A stretch of DNA of 64,000 nucleotides from Flavobacterium sp. (GTDB taxonomy: Bacteria; Bacteroidota; Bacteroidia; Flavobacteriales; Flavobacteriaceae). How positions within the stretch are numbered: position 1 is the stretch's first letter; each line of letters starts with the position of its first letter. A program made the position numbers and the translations under genes. Shown here piece after piece: positions 36,852 through 46,583 of this stretch. The notes beneath the pieces are model-generated. The model made no database searches. It was given only the letters and a program-made list of their open reading frames with translations, and was not told the origin of the DNA. The stretch is taken from assembly GCA_020403245.1 (NCBI GenBank), contig JADBYA010000030.1, positions 178,187 through 242,186 on the forward strand, in the 5' to 3' direction.

Positions 36852-38996
36852 ATGTCAAACACGCTGCTGCAAACTCCCATCGAATACCTCAAAGGCGTTG
36901 GACCTCAACGTGGAGAATTGTTGCGTAAGGAAGTTGGCATTCACAAATATGAAGATTTACTTCATTTTTATCCCAATCGATACATTGATAGAACTCGGTA
37001 TTACAAAATTAACGAACTTCAATCCCAAAGTCTCGGGACTATTGCCGAAGTTCAAATCATTGGCAAAATTATCAATATTAAAACGGTTGAATTTGGCAAA
37101 GCCAAAAAGAGATTGGTTGCCACTTTCGTGGATGAAACTGGTGAAATAGAACTAGTTTGGTTTCAAGGTCACAAGTGGATTAGAGATACTTTGAAACTCA
37201 ATACCGCTTATGTTATTTTTGGAAAAGTAACAAGTTTTAATGGTCAATACAATATGGCGCATCCCGAAATGGAATTGCTAAACGAGCACCAAAAAAGTTT
37301 GCGTTCTGCCATGCAACCGGTTTATCCATCGACAGAAACTTTAACCAATCGAGGGATTTCCAATCGTGTCATTAATAAAATGATGCAGCAAGTGTTTTTG
37401 GAAACCCAGGGCAATTTTGCAGAAACATTACCTCAATATTTGATTGAAGAATTAAAATTAATTCCAAAAAATGCCGCATTATTCAACATCCATTTTCCGA
37501 AAAGTCAAGAGTTATTATCTAAAGCCCAATTTCGATTAAAATTTGAAGAATTGTTTTTTATCCAATTACAATTGATTACCAAAAACTTGGTTCGGAAACA
37601 CAAAATAAAAGGGCATCCATTTACTATTGTAGGGGAAAATTTTAATAATTTCTACCAAAAGCATTTGCCTTTTGAGTTGACCAATGCGCAGAAAAAAGTG
37701 TTAAAAGAAATCAGAAACGATATGGGAACCCATGCCCAAATGAACCGGCTTTTACAAGGTGATGTGGGTTCGGGGAAAACTATTGTCGCGCTGATGGCGA
37801 TGTTGATTGCTCTAGACAATGGTTTTCAAAGTTGCTTGATGGCACCAACAGAAATTTTGGCAAACCAACATTTTAATGGCTTAACGGAATTGGCAAAAGA
37901 CCTCAACATCAACATCAAAATCCTGACGGGTTCAACGAAAACTTCGGAACGAAAAATTATACATGAAGCATTAGAAAACGGAACTTTACACATTCTTATT
38001 GGCACACATGCCTTGTTGGAAGACAAAGTACAATTTCAGAATTTAGGGTTGGCAATAATAGATGAACAACATCGCTTTGGGGTGGAGCAACGTTCCAAAC
38101 TTTGGCAAAAGGGAGGTCCCTCTGGGGTGGTTGGTGGGGCTATTCCGCCACATATTTTGGTGATGACCGCTACTCCTATTCCAAGAACTTTAGCAATGAG
38201 TTTGTATGGTGATTTAGATATTTCAGTAATTGATGAATTGCCACCGGGACGAAAACCCATTCAAACCGTACATCGTTATGATAGTAATAGATTGAAAGTA
38301 TGGAAATTCATAAAAGATGAAATCGCCAAAGGAAGGCAAATTTATATTGTTTACCCACTAATTCAAGAAAGTGAAACCATGGATTATAAAGATTTGATGG
38401 ACGGTTATGAAAGTATTTCAAGAGATTTTCCGTTGCCACAATACAGCATTTCCATCGTTCACGGTAAAATGAAACCCGCCGATAAAGATGCCGAAATGAA
38501 ACGTTTTGCAGAAGGAAAAACCAACATTATGGTAGCAACAACCGTCATTGAAGTTGGCGTAAATATCCCCAATGCGAGTGTGATGATTATTGAAAGTGCC
38601 GAACGTTTTGGCTTGTCGCAATTGCATCAGTTGCGCGGTCGTGTGGGTCGTGGCGCTGAACAGAGTTATTGCATATTGATGACTTCTTTTAAATTATCGA
38701 ATGATAGTAAAATTCGGCTGGAAACCATGTGTCAAACCAATGATGGCTTCGAAATTGCGGAAGTCGATTTGAAACTTCGTGGACCAGGAGATATGATGGG
38801 CAAACAACAAAGTGGTGTGCTTAATTTGCAGATTGCCGATTTGGTTAAGGACAAAGACCTATTACTATTAGCTCGACACAAAGCGTTAGAATTATTGAAA
38901 AAAGATGCTTCCATGACCTTGCCCGAACATCAAAAGCTGCGAGCCGCATTTATTGAATTGACTAAAAAGAAAAATATTTGGAATTATATAAGTTAA
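36852..38996 (+). CDS. recG: ATP-dependent DNA helicase RecG
   Basis: Replication-fork and recombination helicase. The start is the ATG at 36852 (MSNTLLQTPIEYLKGVGPQR); 84 extra in-frame codons upstream are repeat sequence. 714 residues: wedge/OB domain (about 1-250), helicase motifs GDVGSGKT, DEQHRFG, TATPIPRT and GRVGRG. After KLWQK420 there is GGPSGVVGGA (421-430) before IPPHILVMTATPI; as I recall the family, only one or two residues normally sit here. The corresponding DNA is repeat-like, so an in-frame insertion is likely. Confidence 0.93.
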   Translation: MSNTLLQTPIEYLKGVGPQRGELLRKEVGIHKYEDLLHFYPNRYIDRTRYYKINELQSQSLGTIAEVQIIGKIINIKTVEFGKAKKRLVATFVDETGEIELVWFQGHKWIRDTLKLNTAYVIFGKVTSFNGQYNMAHPEMELLNEHQKSLRSAMQPVYPSTETLTNRGISNRVINKMMQQVFLETQGNFAETLPQYLIEELKLIPKNAALFNIHFPKSQELLSKAQFRLKFEELFFIQLQLITKNLVRKHKIKGHPFTIVGENFNNFYQKHLPFELTNAQKKVLKEIRNDMGTHAQMNRLLQGDVGSGKTIVALMAMLIALDNGFQSCLMAPTEILANQHFNGLTELAKDLNINIKILTGSTKTSERKIIHEALENGTLHILIGTHALLEDKVQFQNLGLAIIDEQHRFGVEQRSKLWQKGGPSGVVGGAIPPHILVMTATPIPRTLAMSLYGDLDISVIDELPPGRKPIQTVHRYDSNRLKVWKFIKDEIAKGRQIYIVYPLIQESETMDYKDLMDGYESISRDFPLPQYSISIVHGKMKPADKDAEMKRFAEGKTNIMVATTVIEVGVNIPNASVMIIESAERFGLSQLHQLRGRVGRGAEQSYCILMTSFKLSNDSKIRLETMCQTNDGFEIAEVDLKLRGPGDMMGKQQSGVLNLQIADLVKDKDLLLLARHKALELLKKDASMTLPEHQKLRAAFIELTKKKNIWNYIS
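38111..38141. repeat. Repeat-derived insertion inside recG
   Basis: A 31-bp G/T-rich stretch encoding Gly/Val/Pro/Ser residues 421-430. The segment CCCTCTGGGGTGGTTGGTGG resembles the reverse complement of the intergenic repeat at 58200-58245 (TTGGAGAGGGGTTGGAGGTG). Base composition differs sharply from the flanking helicase motifs. Confidence 0.55.
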
Positions 38997-39052
38997 TTCA
39001 AGGTTAGATGTTAGAAGTTTACTGATTAATCCTAATTAAACTCATTTTCACT

Positions 39053-39083
39053 TTGACACATTGACTTATTAATTTTATCTTTG
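39053..39083 (+). promoter_or_regulatory. pheT promoter
   Basis: TTG at 39053-39055 and TATCTTTG at 39076-39083, 20 bases apart. The ATG is 25 bases downstream. Confidence 0.75.
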
Positions 39084-39107
39084 CAACTTGAAAAATCAAA
39101 TAGATAT

Positions 39108-41528
39108 ATGAAGATTTCATACAATTGGTTAAAACAATTCATTAAAATAGATTTAAAATCAGAAGATACTGCAGCAATTCTAACCGACTTAGGGTTGGAA
39201 GTAGAAGTGGTGGAGAAATACCAATCGGTTCGTGGTGGACTAGAAGGTGTTGTTGTAGGTCATGTGCTGACTTGCGAAAAACATCCTGATGCTGATAGAT
39301 TGAGCATTACGACGGTCGATTTAGGAGATGGAAATCCATTGCAAATTGTTTGTGGTGCTCCCAATGTCGCAGCAGGACAAAAAGTACCCGTAGCGACTAT
39401 AGGAACCAAATTGTTTGACGCATCAGGTGTTGCATTCGAAATCAAAAAGGGAAAAATTCGTGGACAAGAAAGTCACGGAATGATTTGCGCCGAAGACGAA
39501 TTAGGATTAGGAACTAGCCATGAAGGGATTATGATTTTGGATGCTACTCTAAAACCGGGGACGCCATGTGCTACAGTTTTCAATATAGAAAATGACGAAG
39601 TGTTCGAAATTGGGCTAACGCCAAACCGTGCCGATGCCATGTCGCATTATGGTGTGGCTCGAGATTTACGGGCCAGTTTGTTACAAAACAACAGCAATAT
39701 CGAGTTGATCACGCCATCTGTTAGTACTTTTAGAATCGACAAAAGAACCTTAAAAATCGATGTCGATGTCAAGGATAGTAAATTAGCCCCAAGATATTGT
39801 GGTGTAACCCTTTCTGGATTAACTGTAAAACCATCTCCAGAATGGTTGCAAAACCGATTGAAAGCGATTGGAATTACTCCAAAAAACAATATTGTTGATG
39901 TTACCAATTATATTCTGCATGATTTAGGACAACCACTTCACGCTTTTGATGCAGCGAAAATTAATGGAAAAATCGTTGTGAAAACTTTGGCTACAGGAAC
40001 AAAATTTACCACACTTGATGATGTAGAAAGAACTTTACACGAAGAAGATTTGATGATTTGCGATGAAAAAGGTCCACTTTGTATTGCCGGTGTCTTTGGT
40101 GGAAAAAGCTCTGGTGTTACTGAAACTACAAATTCTATTTTCTTGGAAAGTGCCTATTTCAATCCTGTGAGCATTAGAAAATCTGCCAAAAGACATGGGT
40201 TGAATACAGACGCTTCATTCCGTTTTGAAAGAGGAATTGATCCAAACATCACTGAATTTGCCTTAAAGCGTGCAGCACTTTTAATTAAGGAATTGGCTGG
40301 TGGTGAAATCACTTCAGACATTGTAGATATTTATCCGAAGAAAATTGAAGATTTTCCAGTGTTTCTACATTTTGATAAAACAGCCAAATTAATTGGGCAA
40401 GAATTACCAAAAGAAACCATCAAAAAAATATTGGCTTCTCTGGATATCAAAGTAACTACAGTTTCCGATGCGGGTTTAGGATTAATTATTCCGTCTTACC
40501 GTGTGGATGTGCAACGTGAGATAGATGTCATTGAAGAAATCCTGAGAGTTTATGGATACAATAACATCAATTTTACTAAAAAATTGAACGCTACGGTTTC
40601 CAATTCGGCAAGAACCGAAGATCATAAAGTGCAAAATATTATTGCAACTCAATTGAATAGCTTAGGTTTCCACGAAATGATGGCAAATTCTTTGACAACA
40701 CCTGAATATATTGGCTTATCCGAAATGCTGAAAGAAGAATACAATGTGATGATGTTAAATCCGTTGAGTAATGATTTGTCGGCTATGCGTCAGTCATTAT
40801 TATTCTCGGGCTTGGAAGCCGTTTCGTATAACATCAACCGCAGAAATAGTGATTTGAAGTTATTCGAATTTGGAAAAACCTATCACAAATTGCCATCGGG
40901 TTATGATGAACCAAAACACTTAACGCTTTTCGTTTCTGGAAACCGAAGTGAAGAAAGTTGGACAAACACTCAAAAACCTTCTGATTTCTTTTTGTTCAAA
41001 GGATATGTGACTTCCGTTTTAGACCGTTTGGGCATCAATAAAATTCAAAACAAACCAGTTACATCAGATGTATTTGCTGAAGGAATGGCGATAGTTTGTG
41101 GTAATGACACTTTAGTGGAATTTGGCACTGTAAAGAAATCAATTTTGAAACATTTTGAAATTAAACAAGAAGTCTTCTACGCCGATTTTAATTGGAATTT
41201 AATTCTAAAGTTAATTAGTACTAAAATCAAATTTACTGACATTCCTAAATATCCGGAAGTGCGAAGAGATTTGGCGCTTTTGGTTGACCAATCCGTAGTT
41301 TTTGATGCTATTTATACTATTGCGCGTCAAACGGAAAAATCGATTTTAAAAGACATCAATTTGTTTGATGTTTATGAAGGAAAAAATCTTCCTGAAGGCA
41401 AAAAATCGTATGCTGTGAGTTTCACTTTGCAAGACAATTCCAAAACCTTGACTGAGGATCAGATTGATAAAATCATGAATAAGCTACAGAAAAATATGGA
41501 AACGGAATTGGGTGCGATTTTGAGATAA
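39108..41528 (+). CDS. pheT: Phenylalanine-tRNA ligase beta subunit
   Basis: 806 residues from the ATG at 39108 (MKISYNWLKQFIKIDL); an in-frame start nine codons earlier overlaps the promoter and is rejected. Order of domains: B1, tRNA-binding EMAP-like domain (about 40-150, GHVLTCEKHPDADRL), B3/B4 (about 215-395), B5, the catalytic-like core, and a C-terminal anticodon-binding domain ending LTEDQIDKIMNKL. It forms the alpha2-beta2 enzyme with PheS; pheS is not in the window, which is common in Bacteroidota. A terminator follows. Confidence 0.95.
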   Translation: MKISYNWLKQFIKIDLKSEDTAAILTDLGLEVEVVEKYQSVRGGLEGVVVGHVLTCEKHPDADRLSITTVDLGDGNPLQIVCGAPNVAAGQKVPVATIGTKLFDASGVAFEIKKGKIRGQESHGMICAEDELGLGTSHEGIMILDATLKPGTPCATVFNIENDEVFEIGLTPNRADAMSHYGVARDLRASLLQNNSNIELITPSVSTFRIDKRTLKIDVDVKDSKLAPRYCGVTLSGLTVKPSPEWLQNRLKAIGITPKNNIVDVTNYILHDLGQPLHAFDAAKINGKIVVKTLATGTKFTTLDDVERTLHEEDLMICDEKGPLCIAGVFGGKSSGVTETTNSIFLESAYFNPVSIRKSAKRHGLNTDASFRFERGIDPNITEFALKRAALLIKELAGGEITSDIVDIYPKKIEDFPVFLHFDKTAKLIGQELPKETIKKILASLDIKVTTVSDAGLGLIIPSYRVDVQREIDVIEEILRVYGYNNINFTKKLNATVSNSARTEDHKVQNIIATQLNSLGFHEMMANSLTTPEYIGLSEMLKEEYNVMMLNPLSNDLSAMRQSLLFSGLEAVSYNINRRNSDLKLFEFGKTYHKLPSGYDEPKHLTLFVSGNRSEESWTNTQKPSDFFLFKGYVTSVLDRLGINKIQNKPVTSDVFAEGMAIVCGNDTLVEFGTVKKSILKHFEIKQEVFYADFNWNLILKLISTKIKFTDIPKYPEVRRDLALLVDQSVVFDAIYTIARQTEKSILKDINLFDVYEGKNLPEGKKSYAVSFTLQDNSKTLTEDQIDKIMNKLQKNMETELGAILR

Positions 41529-41554
41529 AAATGATTATTTTATATACACGAAGA

Positions 41555-41582
41555 AATGCTCGAAGAAATTCGGGCATTTTTT
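41555..41582 (+). terminator. pheT terminator
   Basis: AATGCTCGAA (41555-41564) pairs with TTCGGGCATT (41569-41578, one G-U pair) with a four-base loop and a T-run. Confidence 0.88.
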
Positions 41583-41636
41583 GTATAAACAATTGTTAAA
41601 CATAAAAAATTCATACTTTCTTGTTTTTAAATTTTT

Positions 41637-41644
41637 TAATTTTG
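41637..41644 (+). promoter_or_regulatory. Probable -7 box for the 236-aa membrane protein
   Basis: TAATTTTG fits TAnnTTTG and ends 16 bases before the chosen ATG. No TTG at the ideal upstream distance. Confidence 0.4.
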
Positions 41645-41659
41645 AAAAAAAGTGCCATT

Positions 41660-42370
41660 ATGAAAAATGTTAATCTTGAATTGGAACTAAAAACTATTAG
41701 AGATAAAGAGAAAAATAGTGATTTGTTGTTGCAGGTTGAAAAGATACTTCTTGAAGATGAAACTTCTAGAACTGAGATTTCAAATCAGTTATCACTGAAA
41801 AATGAAGCTATAAATAAGAATGCATTAGTCTTTGATTTACTAAAAACGGATAATATTTTTCATATCAATCATATCGAAAAGATTTGTGTTGATTACCGAC
41901 TTCGTTTTTTAGACAGCAGTTTATTCAAAAACAACATTCCAGAGGAAGCTATCAGTAAAATAAAAAATCTTGAAAAAGAGCACCATACAAAGCTTAGTGG
42001 TTTTAAAATAGTAGCTCCAAGTAAAGCTTTCCATCTTTTAAATTACGATGACCCAATACTATTTATTCCTATTGGAAACAATTATTACTATTTAGTGCAC
42101 AAATGGGGAGATGAGTTCAACAGGTATAGAAAACTACTCGTTTGGCCAGTTAAAAATTTGAGCAACTTTACGATAACTAGTATTTTGGTTAGTATAATTG
42201 TAGCTCTACTTGTGCCCGAAAATAACTTGAGTAAATCAGTTCCTTTGGCGCCACTGATTGTATTCCTTTTTGCTTTTAAATCAATTGTTGCTGTTTTTGC
42301 CTACTATTTCTTCATGGCTGGGAAAAACTTTAATGAGGAGATATGGCAGCGCAAATATTACAATAACTAA
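41660..42370 (+). CDS. Hypothetical protein with two C-terminal membrane helices
   Basis: 236 residues from the ATG at 41660; an in-frame ATG 13 codons earlier overlaps the -7 box. Residues 1-150 are soluble and charged, with FKIVAPSKAFHLLNYDDPIL and NNYYYLVHKWGDEFNRYRKL as the most regular parts. Two helices follow (about 170-187 and 196-217). I do not recognise the family. It is a single-gene unit closed by a terminator. Confidence 0.65.
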   Translation: MKNVNLELELKTIRDKEKNSDLLLQVEKILLEDETSRTEISNQLSLKNEAINKNALVFDLLKTDNIFHINHIEKICVDYRLRFLDSSLFKNNIPEEAISKIKNLEKEHHTKLSGFKIVAPSKAFHLLNYDDPILFIPIGNNYYYLVHKWGDEFNRYRKLLVWPVKNLSNFTITSILVSIIVALLVPENNLSKSVPLAPLIVFLFAFKSIVAVFAYYFFMAGKNFNEEIWQRKYYNN

Positions 42371-42406
42371 AAAAAGTCCCCTCGAAAAAAAACGAGAGGA
42401 CTTTTT
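42371..42406. terminator. Bidirectional terminator between membrane protein and rpsA
   Basis: AAAAAGTCCCCTCG (42371-42384) pairs with CGAGAGGACTTTTT (42393-42406) with one mismatch around an eight-A loop. A-run on the left and T-run on the right serve both convergent genes. Confidence 0.92.
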
Positions 42407-42428
42407 ACTTTATAACAATAAAAGAAAA

Positions 42429-44204
42429 TTATTTCTTTTTCTCTGTTTTTTCCATTTTGGCTTTCAAACCAGCAAGAATGTCATTGTTATCGCCCAACGT
42501 TGCAGCTGGTGCATTGTTATTCGTAGCAACTGCTTCTGCAACCGCTTTCACATTTTTCTCTTCTTCTTCTTTGAAAATAGCCGTGTGCGAAGCAACAACT
42601 CTTTTGAATTCTTTGTTAAATTCAATTACTTTGAAATCAGCAGATTCACCTTTTTTCAATTTCTTACCGTCTTCTTTTTCTAAGTGACGTGTTGGAATAA
42701 ATGCAACAACATCATCCCCGAAATCTACAGTAGCTCCTTTGTCAACAATCTCTGCAATAGTTCCAGTATGGATAGTTCCAACAGCGTATGCATCTTCATG
42801 TTTGTCCCAAGGATTAGCAGTAGTTTGTTTGTGACCTAAAGATAATTTACGTCCTTCTACATCTAACTCTAATACTACTACATCCAATGTATCACCAACG
42901 TTAACAAACTCTGATGGGTGTTTGATTTTCTTCGTCCAAGATAAATCTGAGATATAAACTAAACCGTCAATTCCTTCTTCTAACTCAACGAATATACCGA
43001 AGTTAGTAAAGTTTCTAACAATTCCAGTGTGTTTAGAACCTACAGGATATTTAGCCGTAATATCAGTCCATGGATCTTGTGTCATTTGCTTGATACCTAA
43101 TGACATTTTTCTATCATCTCTATCAAGAGTCAAGATAACTGCCTCAACAATATCGCCCACTTTTACAAAATCTTGTGCACTTCTTAAGTGAGTTGACCAA
43201 GACATTTCAGAAACGTGAATTAAACCTTCAACACCTTCAGCTACTTCAATAAATGCACCATAATCAGCGATTACAACTACTTTACCTTTGACTTTATCAC
43301 CAACAGCTAATTTAGCATCAAGAGCATCCCATGGGTGGGCATTTAATTGTTTTAAACCTAATTGAATTCTTGTTTTCTCATCATCAAAATCAAGGATTAC
43401 AACGTTTAATTTTTGATCCAATTCAAGCACTTCGCTCGGGTGATTGATTCTAGACCAAGAAAGGTCAGTAATGTGAATTAATCCATCAACACCACCTAAA
43501 TCAATAAACACACCATAAGAAGTAATGTTTTTAACAACACCTTCTAATACTTGTCCTTTTTGTAATTGACCGATGATTTCTTTTTTCTGTACTTCGATAT
43601 CTGCTTCGATAAGTGCTTTGTGCGAAACAACAACATTTTTAAATTCGTGGTTAATTTTTACCACTTTGAACTCCATCATTTTGTTTACATATACATCATA
43701 GTCACGGATTGGTTTCACATCAATTTGTGAACCTGGTAAGAATGCTTCAATTCCGAAGACATCTACAATCATACCCCCTTTAGTTCTACATTTAACAAAA
43801 CCTTGAACAATTTCTCCAGTTTCATTTGCAGAAATAACTCTATCCCAAGATTTGATAGTTCTGGCTTTTCTGTGAGATAATACTAATTGACCTGTTTTGT
43901 CCTCACGAACGTCAATTAATACTTCAACTTTGTCACCCACTTTTAATCCTGGGTTGTAACGGAATTCGTTTAATGAAATAACACCTTCTGATTTTGCATT
44001 AATATCAACAATTGCGTCTCTGTCAGTAATTCTAACTACAAAACCTTCTACAACTTCCTCTTGGTCAGTTGAAATGAAAGTTTTAGTAACTAAATCTTCA
44101 AACTCTTGCAAGTTTTTTTCATCTACTGCATCAATACCTTCTGAGTAATTGTGCCAGTTAAAATCGTTTAAAAACGCTTGTTGTTCTTTGTCTAATACAG
44201 CCAT
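42429..44204 (-). CDS. rpsA: 30S ribosomal protein S1
   Basis: 591 residues with six S1 RNA-binding repeats, the later four (about 210-510) being the most regular, each with the pattern GVVKNITSYGVFIDLGGVDG then HITDLSW. The C-terminus is an Ala/Lys/Glu-rich tail (about 560-591). S1 recruits mRNA to the small subunit; in Bacteroidota, which mostly lack Shine-Dalgarno sequences, it is expected to be especially important. Its own promoter leaves a leader of more than 100 bases. Confidence 0.95.
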   Translation of the reverse strand: MAVLDKEQQAFLNDFNWHNYSEGIDAVDEKNLQEFEDLVTKTFISTDQEEVVEGFVVRITDRDAIVDINAKSEGVISLNEFRYNPGLKVGDKVEVLIDVREDKTGQLVLSHRKARTIKSWDRVISANETGEIVQGFVKCRTKGGMIVDVFGIEAFLPGSQIDVKPIRDYDVYVNKMMEFKVVKINHEFKNVVVSHKALIEADIEVQKKEIIGQLQKGQVLEGVVKNITSYGVFIDLGGVDGLIHITDLSWSRINHPSEVLELDQKLNVVILDFDDEKTRIQLGLKQLNAHPWDALDAKLAVGDKVKGKVVVIADYGAFIEVAEGVEGLIHVSEMSWSTHLRSAQDFVKVGDIVEAVILTLDRDDRKMSLGIKQMTQDPWTDITAKYPVGSKHTGIVRNFTNFGIFVELEEGIDGLVYISDLSWTKKIKHPSEFVNVGDTLDVVVLELDVEGRKLSLGHKQTTANPWDKHEDAYAVGTIHTGTIAEIVDKGATVDFGDDVVAFIPTRHLEKEDGKKLKKGESADFKVIEFNKEFKRVVASHTAIFKEEEEKNVKAVAEAVATNNNAPAATLGDNNDILAGLKAKMEKTEKKK

Positions 44205-44319
44205 GCTGGTAAAAAATTTGTATTCTGTTTTCTCTGTGTTTCTTGATGCGGTGAAAAAACAGAAGTTGTTTGTATAAATAGTTGAACCCTAAAGGAAACG
44301 CTGACCGCCAAAAGGACTG

Positions 44320-44349
44320 CAAAAGTAATTCTTTTTTATGTATTTGCAA
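44320..44349 (-). promoter_or_regulatory. rpsA promoter
   Basis: On the minus strand TTG (44349-44347) is exactly 19 bases from TACTTTTG (44327-44320), the ideal Bacteroidota spacing. The leader to the start codon is roughly 110 bases, and could hold autoregulatory structure. Confidence 0.8.
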
Positions 44350-44397
44350 ATAGAAAAAAGAAAAAAAGATGTTAGATAAAAAACTAAAATGCTACAA

Positions 44398-44431
44398 TTA
44401 AAAAAAACCTTTCTAAAAAAACTCAGAAAGG
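44398..44431 (-). terminator. Terminator of the nupG-like gene
   Basis: CCTTTCT (44425-44431 read on minus) pairs with AGAAAGG (44408-44414 read on minus) over a ten-base loop, followed on the minus strand by a run of T (44407-44400). Confidence 0.85.
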
Positions 44432-44454
44432 GATGAAATAGTATTACGAAATTT

Positions 44455-45708
44455 TTAATGATTAATACTCGAAATGTTATTTGGTTCGTGTTTGTGTTTG
44501 AAGAAAATAGCAAAAAGAATTGTTATTAGTAAGGCATAAACAGCAAATGAAAACCATATTCCATGCCAATCTTTATTTCCATCATATGTAAAATATTTAT
44601 CAATTACATAGCCGCTAATTTTACTCCCTAAATAAGCTCCAACCCCATTTGTCATCATCATGAACAATCCTTGAGCTGAAGAGCGAATTTTAGAATCTGT
44701 TGTTGTTTCTACAAATAAAGACCCTGATATATTGAAAAAATCAAAAGCCATACCGTATACAATACAAGATAAAATAATCATCCATAAACCATCAATTGGA
44801 TTTCCATAAGCAAATAACCCAAAACGTAAAACCCAAGCTATCATTGAAAATAACATTACTTGCTTTATACCAAACCGTTTTAGGAAAAATGGAATAGCTA
44901 GAATGAATAAAGTTTCAGATATTTGGGAAATTGACATGATTATTGTTGAATACTTCACAACAAATGAGTCAGTATATTCAGGTATTTTTTTGAAATCATC
45001 TAAAAAAGAATCTCCATACATATTAGTCAATTGTAATGCAGCTCCCAGAAACATTGAAAAAATCATAAACAAAGCCATCTTAGAATTTGTAAAAAGTTTA
45101 AATGCATTTAAACCTAACTGTTCTAATAAGGTGGCATCTTTGGATATTGTTTTTTGTGGTGGACACTTTGGTAAAGTAAAAGAATAAATCCCCAATACAA
45201 TAGCCATTACTGCTGCTATATAAAATTGATTAGCATTCGCTTTACTTCCCGTCAAATTAGTTATCCACATTGCAAAAATAAAACCAATAGTTCCCCAGAC
45301 TCTTATTGGTGGAAATATCTTTACAACATCATAATTATTATTTTTAAGTATGTTGTATGCAATAGAATTAGATAAAGAAATAGTGGGCATGTAGCAAATC
45401 ATAGCTCCAAAAATCGCATAATAAAGAGTATTTGGATCATTTACACTAGGAACATAAAAAAGTATTAAACCATAAAAAATATGAAGAATACCATATAACT
45501 TCTCTGCATTTAGCCATTTGTCAGCAATAATACCTGTTATTGCTGGCATGAATAAAGATGAAAGTCCTAGTGTAGAAAATATGGCACCAAACTCAGCTCC
45601 TGTCCAACCTTTAGCATTAAAACAGTACGTACCAATTGTTATCAACCATGCACCCCAAACAAAGAATTGGAGGAAACTCATCAATGTTAATCTAAATTTT
45701 ATACTCAT
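44455..45708 (-). CDS. Nucleoside:H+ symporter, NupG family
   Basis: 417 residues, the same length as E. coli NupG, 12 predicted helices. Signature stretches: LTLMSFLQFFVWGAWLITIG, FSTLGLSSLFMPAITGIIAD and the central loop after SFTLPKCPP. Imports nucleosides with protons; substrate range is inferred. It lies downstream of cmk on the same strand (68-bp gap), a pairing that makes sense for pyrimidine salvage. Confidence 0.88.
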   Translation of the reverse strand: MSIKFRLTLMSFLQFFVWGAWLITIGTYCFNAKGWTGAEFGAIFSTLGLSSLFMPAITGIIADKWLNAEKLYGILHIFYGLILFYVPSVNDPNTLYYAIFGAMICYMPTISLSNSIAYNILKNNNYDVVKIFPPIRVWGTIGFIFAMWITNLTGSKANANQFYIAAVMAIVLGIYSFTLPKCPPQKTISKDATLLEQLGLNAFKLFTNSKMALFMIFSMFLGAALQLTNMYGDSFLDDFKKIPEYTDSFVVKYSTIIMSISQISETLFILAIPFFLKRFGIKQVMLFSMIAWVLRFGLFAYGNPIDGLWMIILSCIVYGMAFDFFNISGSLFVETTTDSKIRSSAQGLFMMMTNGVGAYLGSKISGYVIDKYFTYDGNKDWHGIWFSFAVYALLITILFAIFFKHKHEPNNISSINH

Positions 45709-45776
45709 AAATATAATTTTGGTTTAGTTGAAAAATAGCTAGTAAAACTACTATTTAAATTGAGATAATCAAAAAT

Positions 45777-46469
45777 TCACAAAAATTTAGTATGCTTTTC
45801 AACTAATTCTAAAACTACATTAAATTGTTCCTCCCTAGTAAGCAAAGAATTGTCAATTTCTATAGCATCATGTGCCTTTCGTAAAGGAGAATCGTCTCGA
45901 TGAGTATCTATATGGTCACGTTCTTCGACATTTTTTAAAACCTCCTCAAAAGTAACTTTTTGCCCTTTTTCCTGCAGTTCATCAAAACGTCTGCGAGCTC
46001 GAGTTTCAGGACTGGCATTCATAAAAATTTTAAGTTCAGCATCAGGAAAAACAACTGTACCAATGTCACGACCATCCATTACGATACCTTTTTCGTTACC
46101 CATTTCTTGTTGCTGTTCTACTAATTTGGCACGAACTTCAGAAACTTCAGCTACTTTACTCACAAAATTAGAAACTTCGATGGTTCGGATTTCCTTCTCT
46201 ACATTCACTTGGTTTAAAAACATTTCGGCAAAACCAATTTCTGGATTAAAATGAAAATGTAATTTTATATAGGGTAAACTATTGATTAATGTTTGTTTGT
46301 CAAAAAAATCAGTTCCGATATAACCATTTTGCATAGCAAATAAAGTTACTGCGCGATACATCGCACCCGAATCAACATAAATATAACCCAAATGATTGGC
46401 CAACTGTTTGGCTATAGTGCTCTTTCCAGTGGAAGAAAATCCATCGATAGCGATAGTAATTTTTTTCAT
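45777..46469 (-). CDS. cmk: (d)CMP kinase
   Basis: Phosphorylates CMP and dCMP. 230 residues. P-loop GFSSTGKST (10-18), YVDSGAMYRAVTLFA for substrate binding, DGRDIGTVVFPDA, and the Arg-rich lid MNASPETRARRRFDEL. Upstream on the same strand lies porQ, as in other flavobacteria from memory. The start codon follows an AT-rich 114-bp spacer. Confidence 0.95.
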   Translation of the reverse strand: MKKITIAIDGFSSTGKSTIAKQLANHLGYIYVDSGAMYRAVTLFAMQNGYIGTDFFDKQTLINSLPYIKLHFHFNPEIGFAEMFLNQVNVEKEIRTIEVSNFVSKVAEVSEVRAKLVEQQQEMGNEKGIVMDGRDIGTVVFPDAELKIFMNASPETRARRRFDELQEKGQKVTFEEVLKNVEERDHIDTHRDDSPLRKAHDAIEIDNSLLTREEQFNVVLELVEKHTKFL

Positions 46470-46583
46470 ATGTAGATAATATTTATTTTTTTTAAGGTCA
46501 TATGGAATCGCTCAATCTTCATTGGTGTTTGCTTACACAAACTTCTTGTTTATGGCAATTTCATATACAAATGTTGATTGTTT

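Noticed and set aside
42258..42683. 141-residue frame overlapping the membrane protein end and rpsA end
   Set aside because: It runs through a strong bidirectional terminator and through rpsA in antisense, so it is not a plausible gene.
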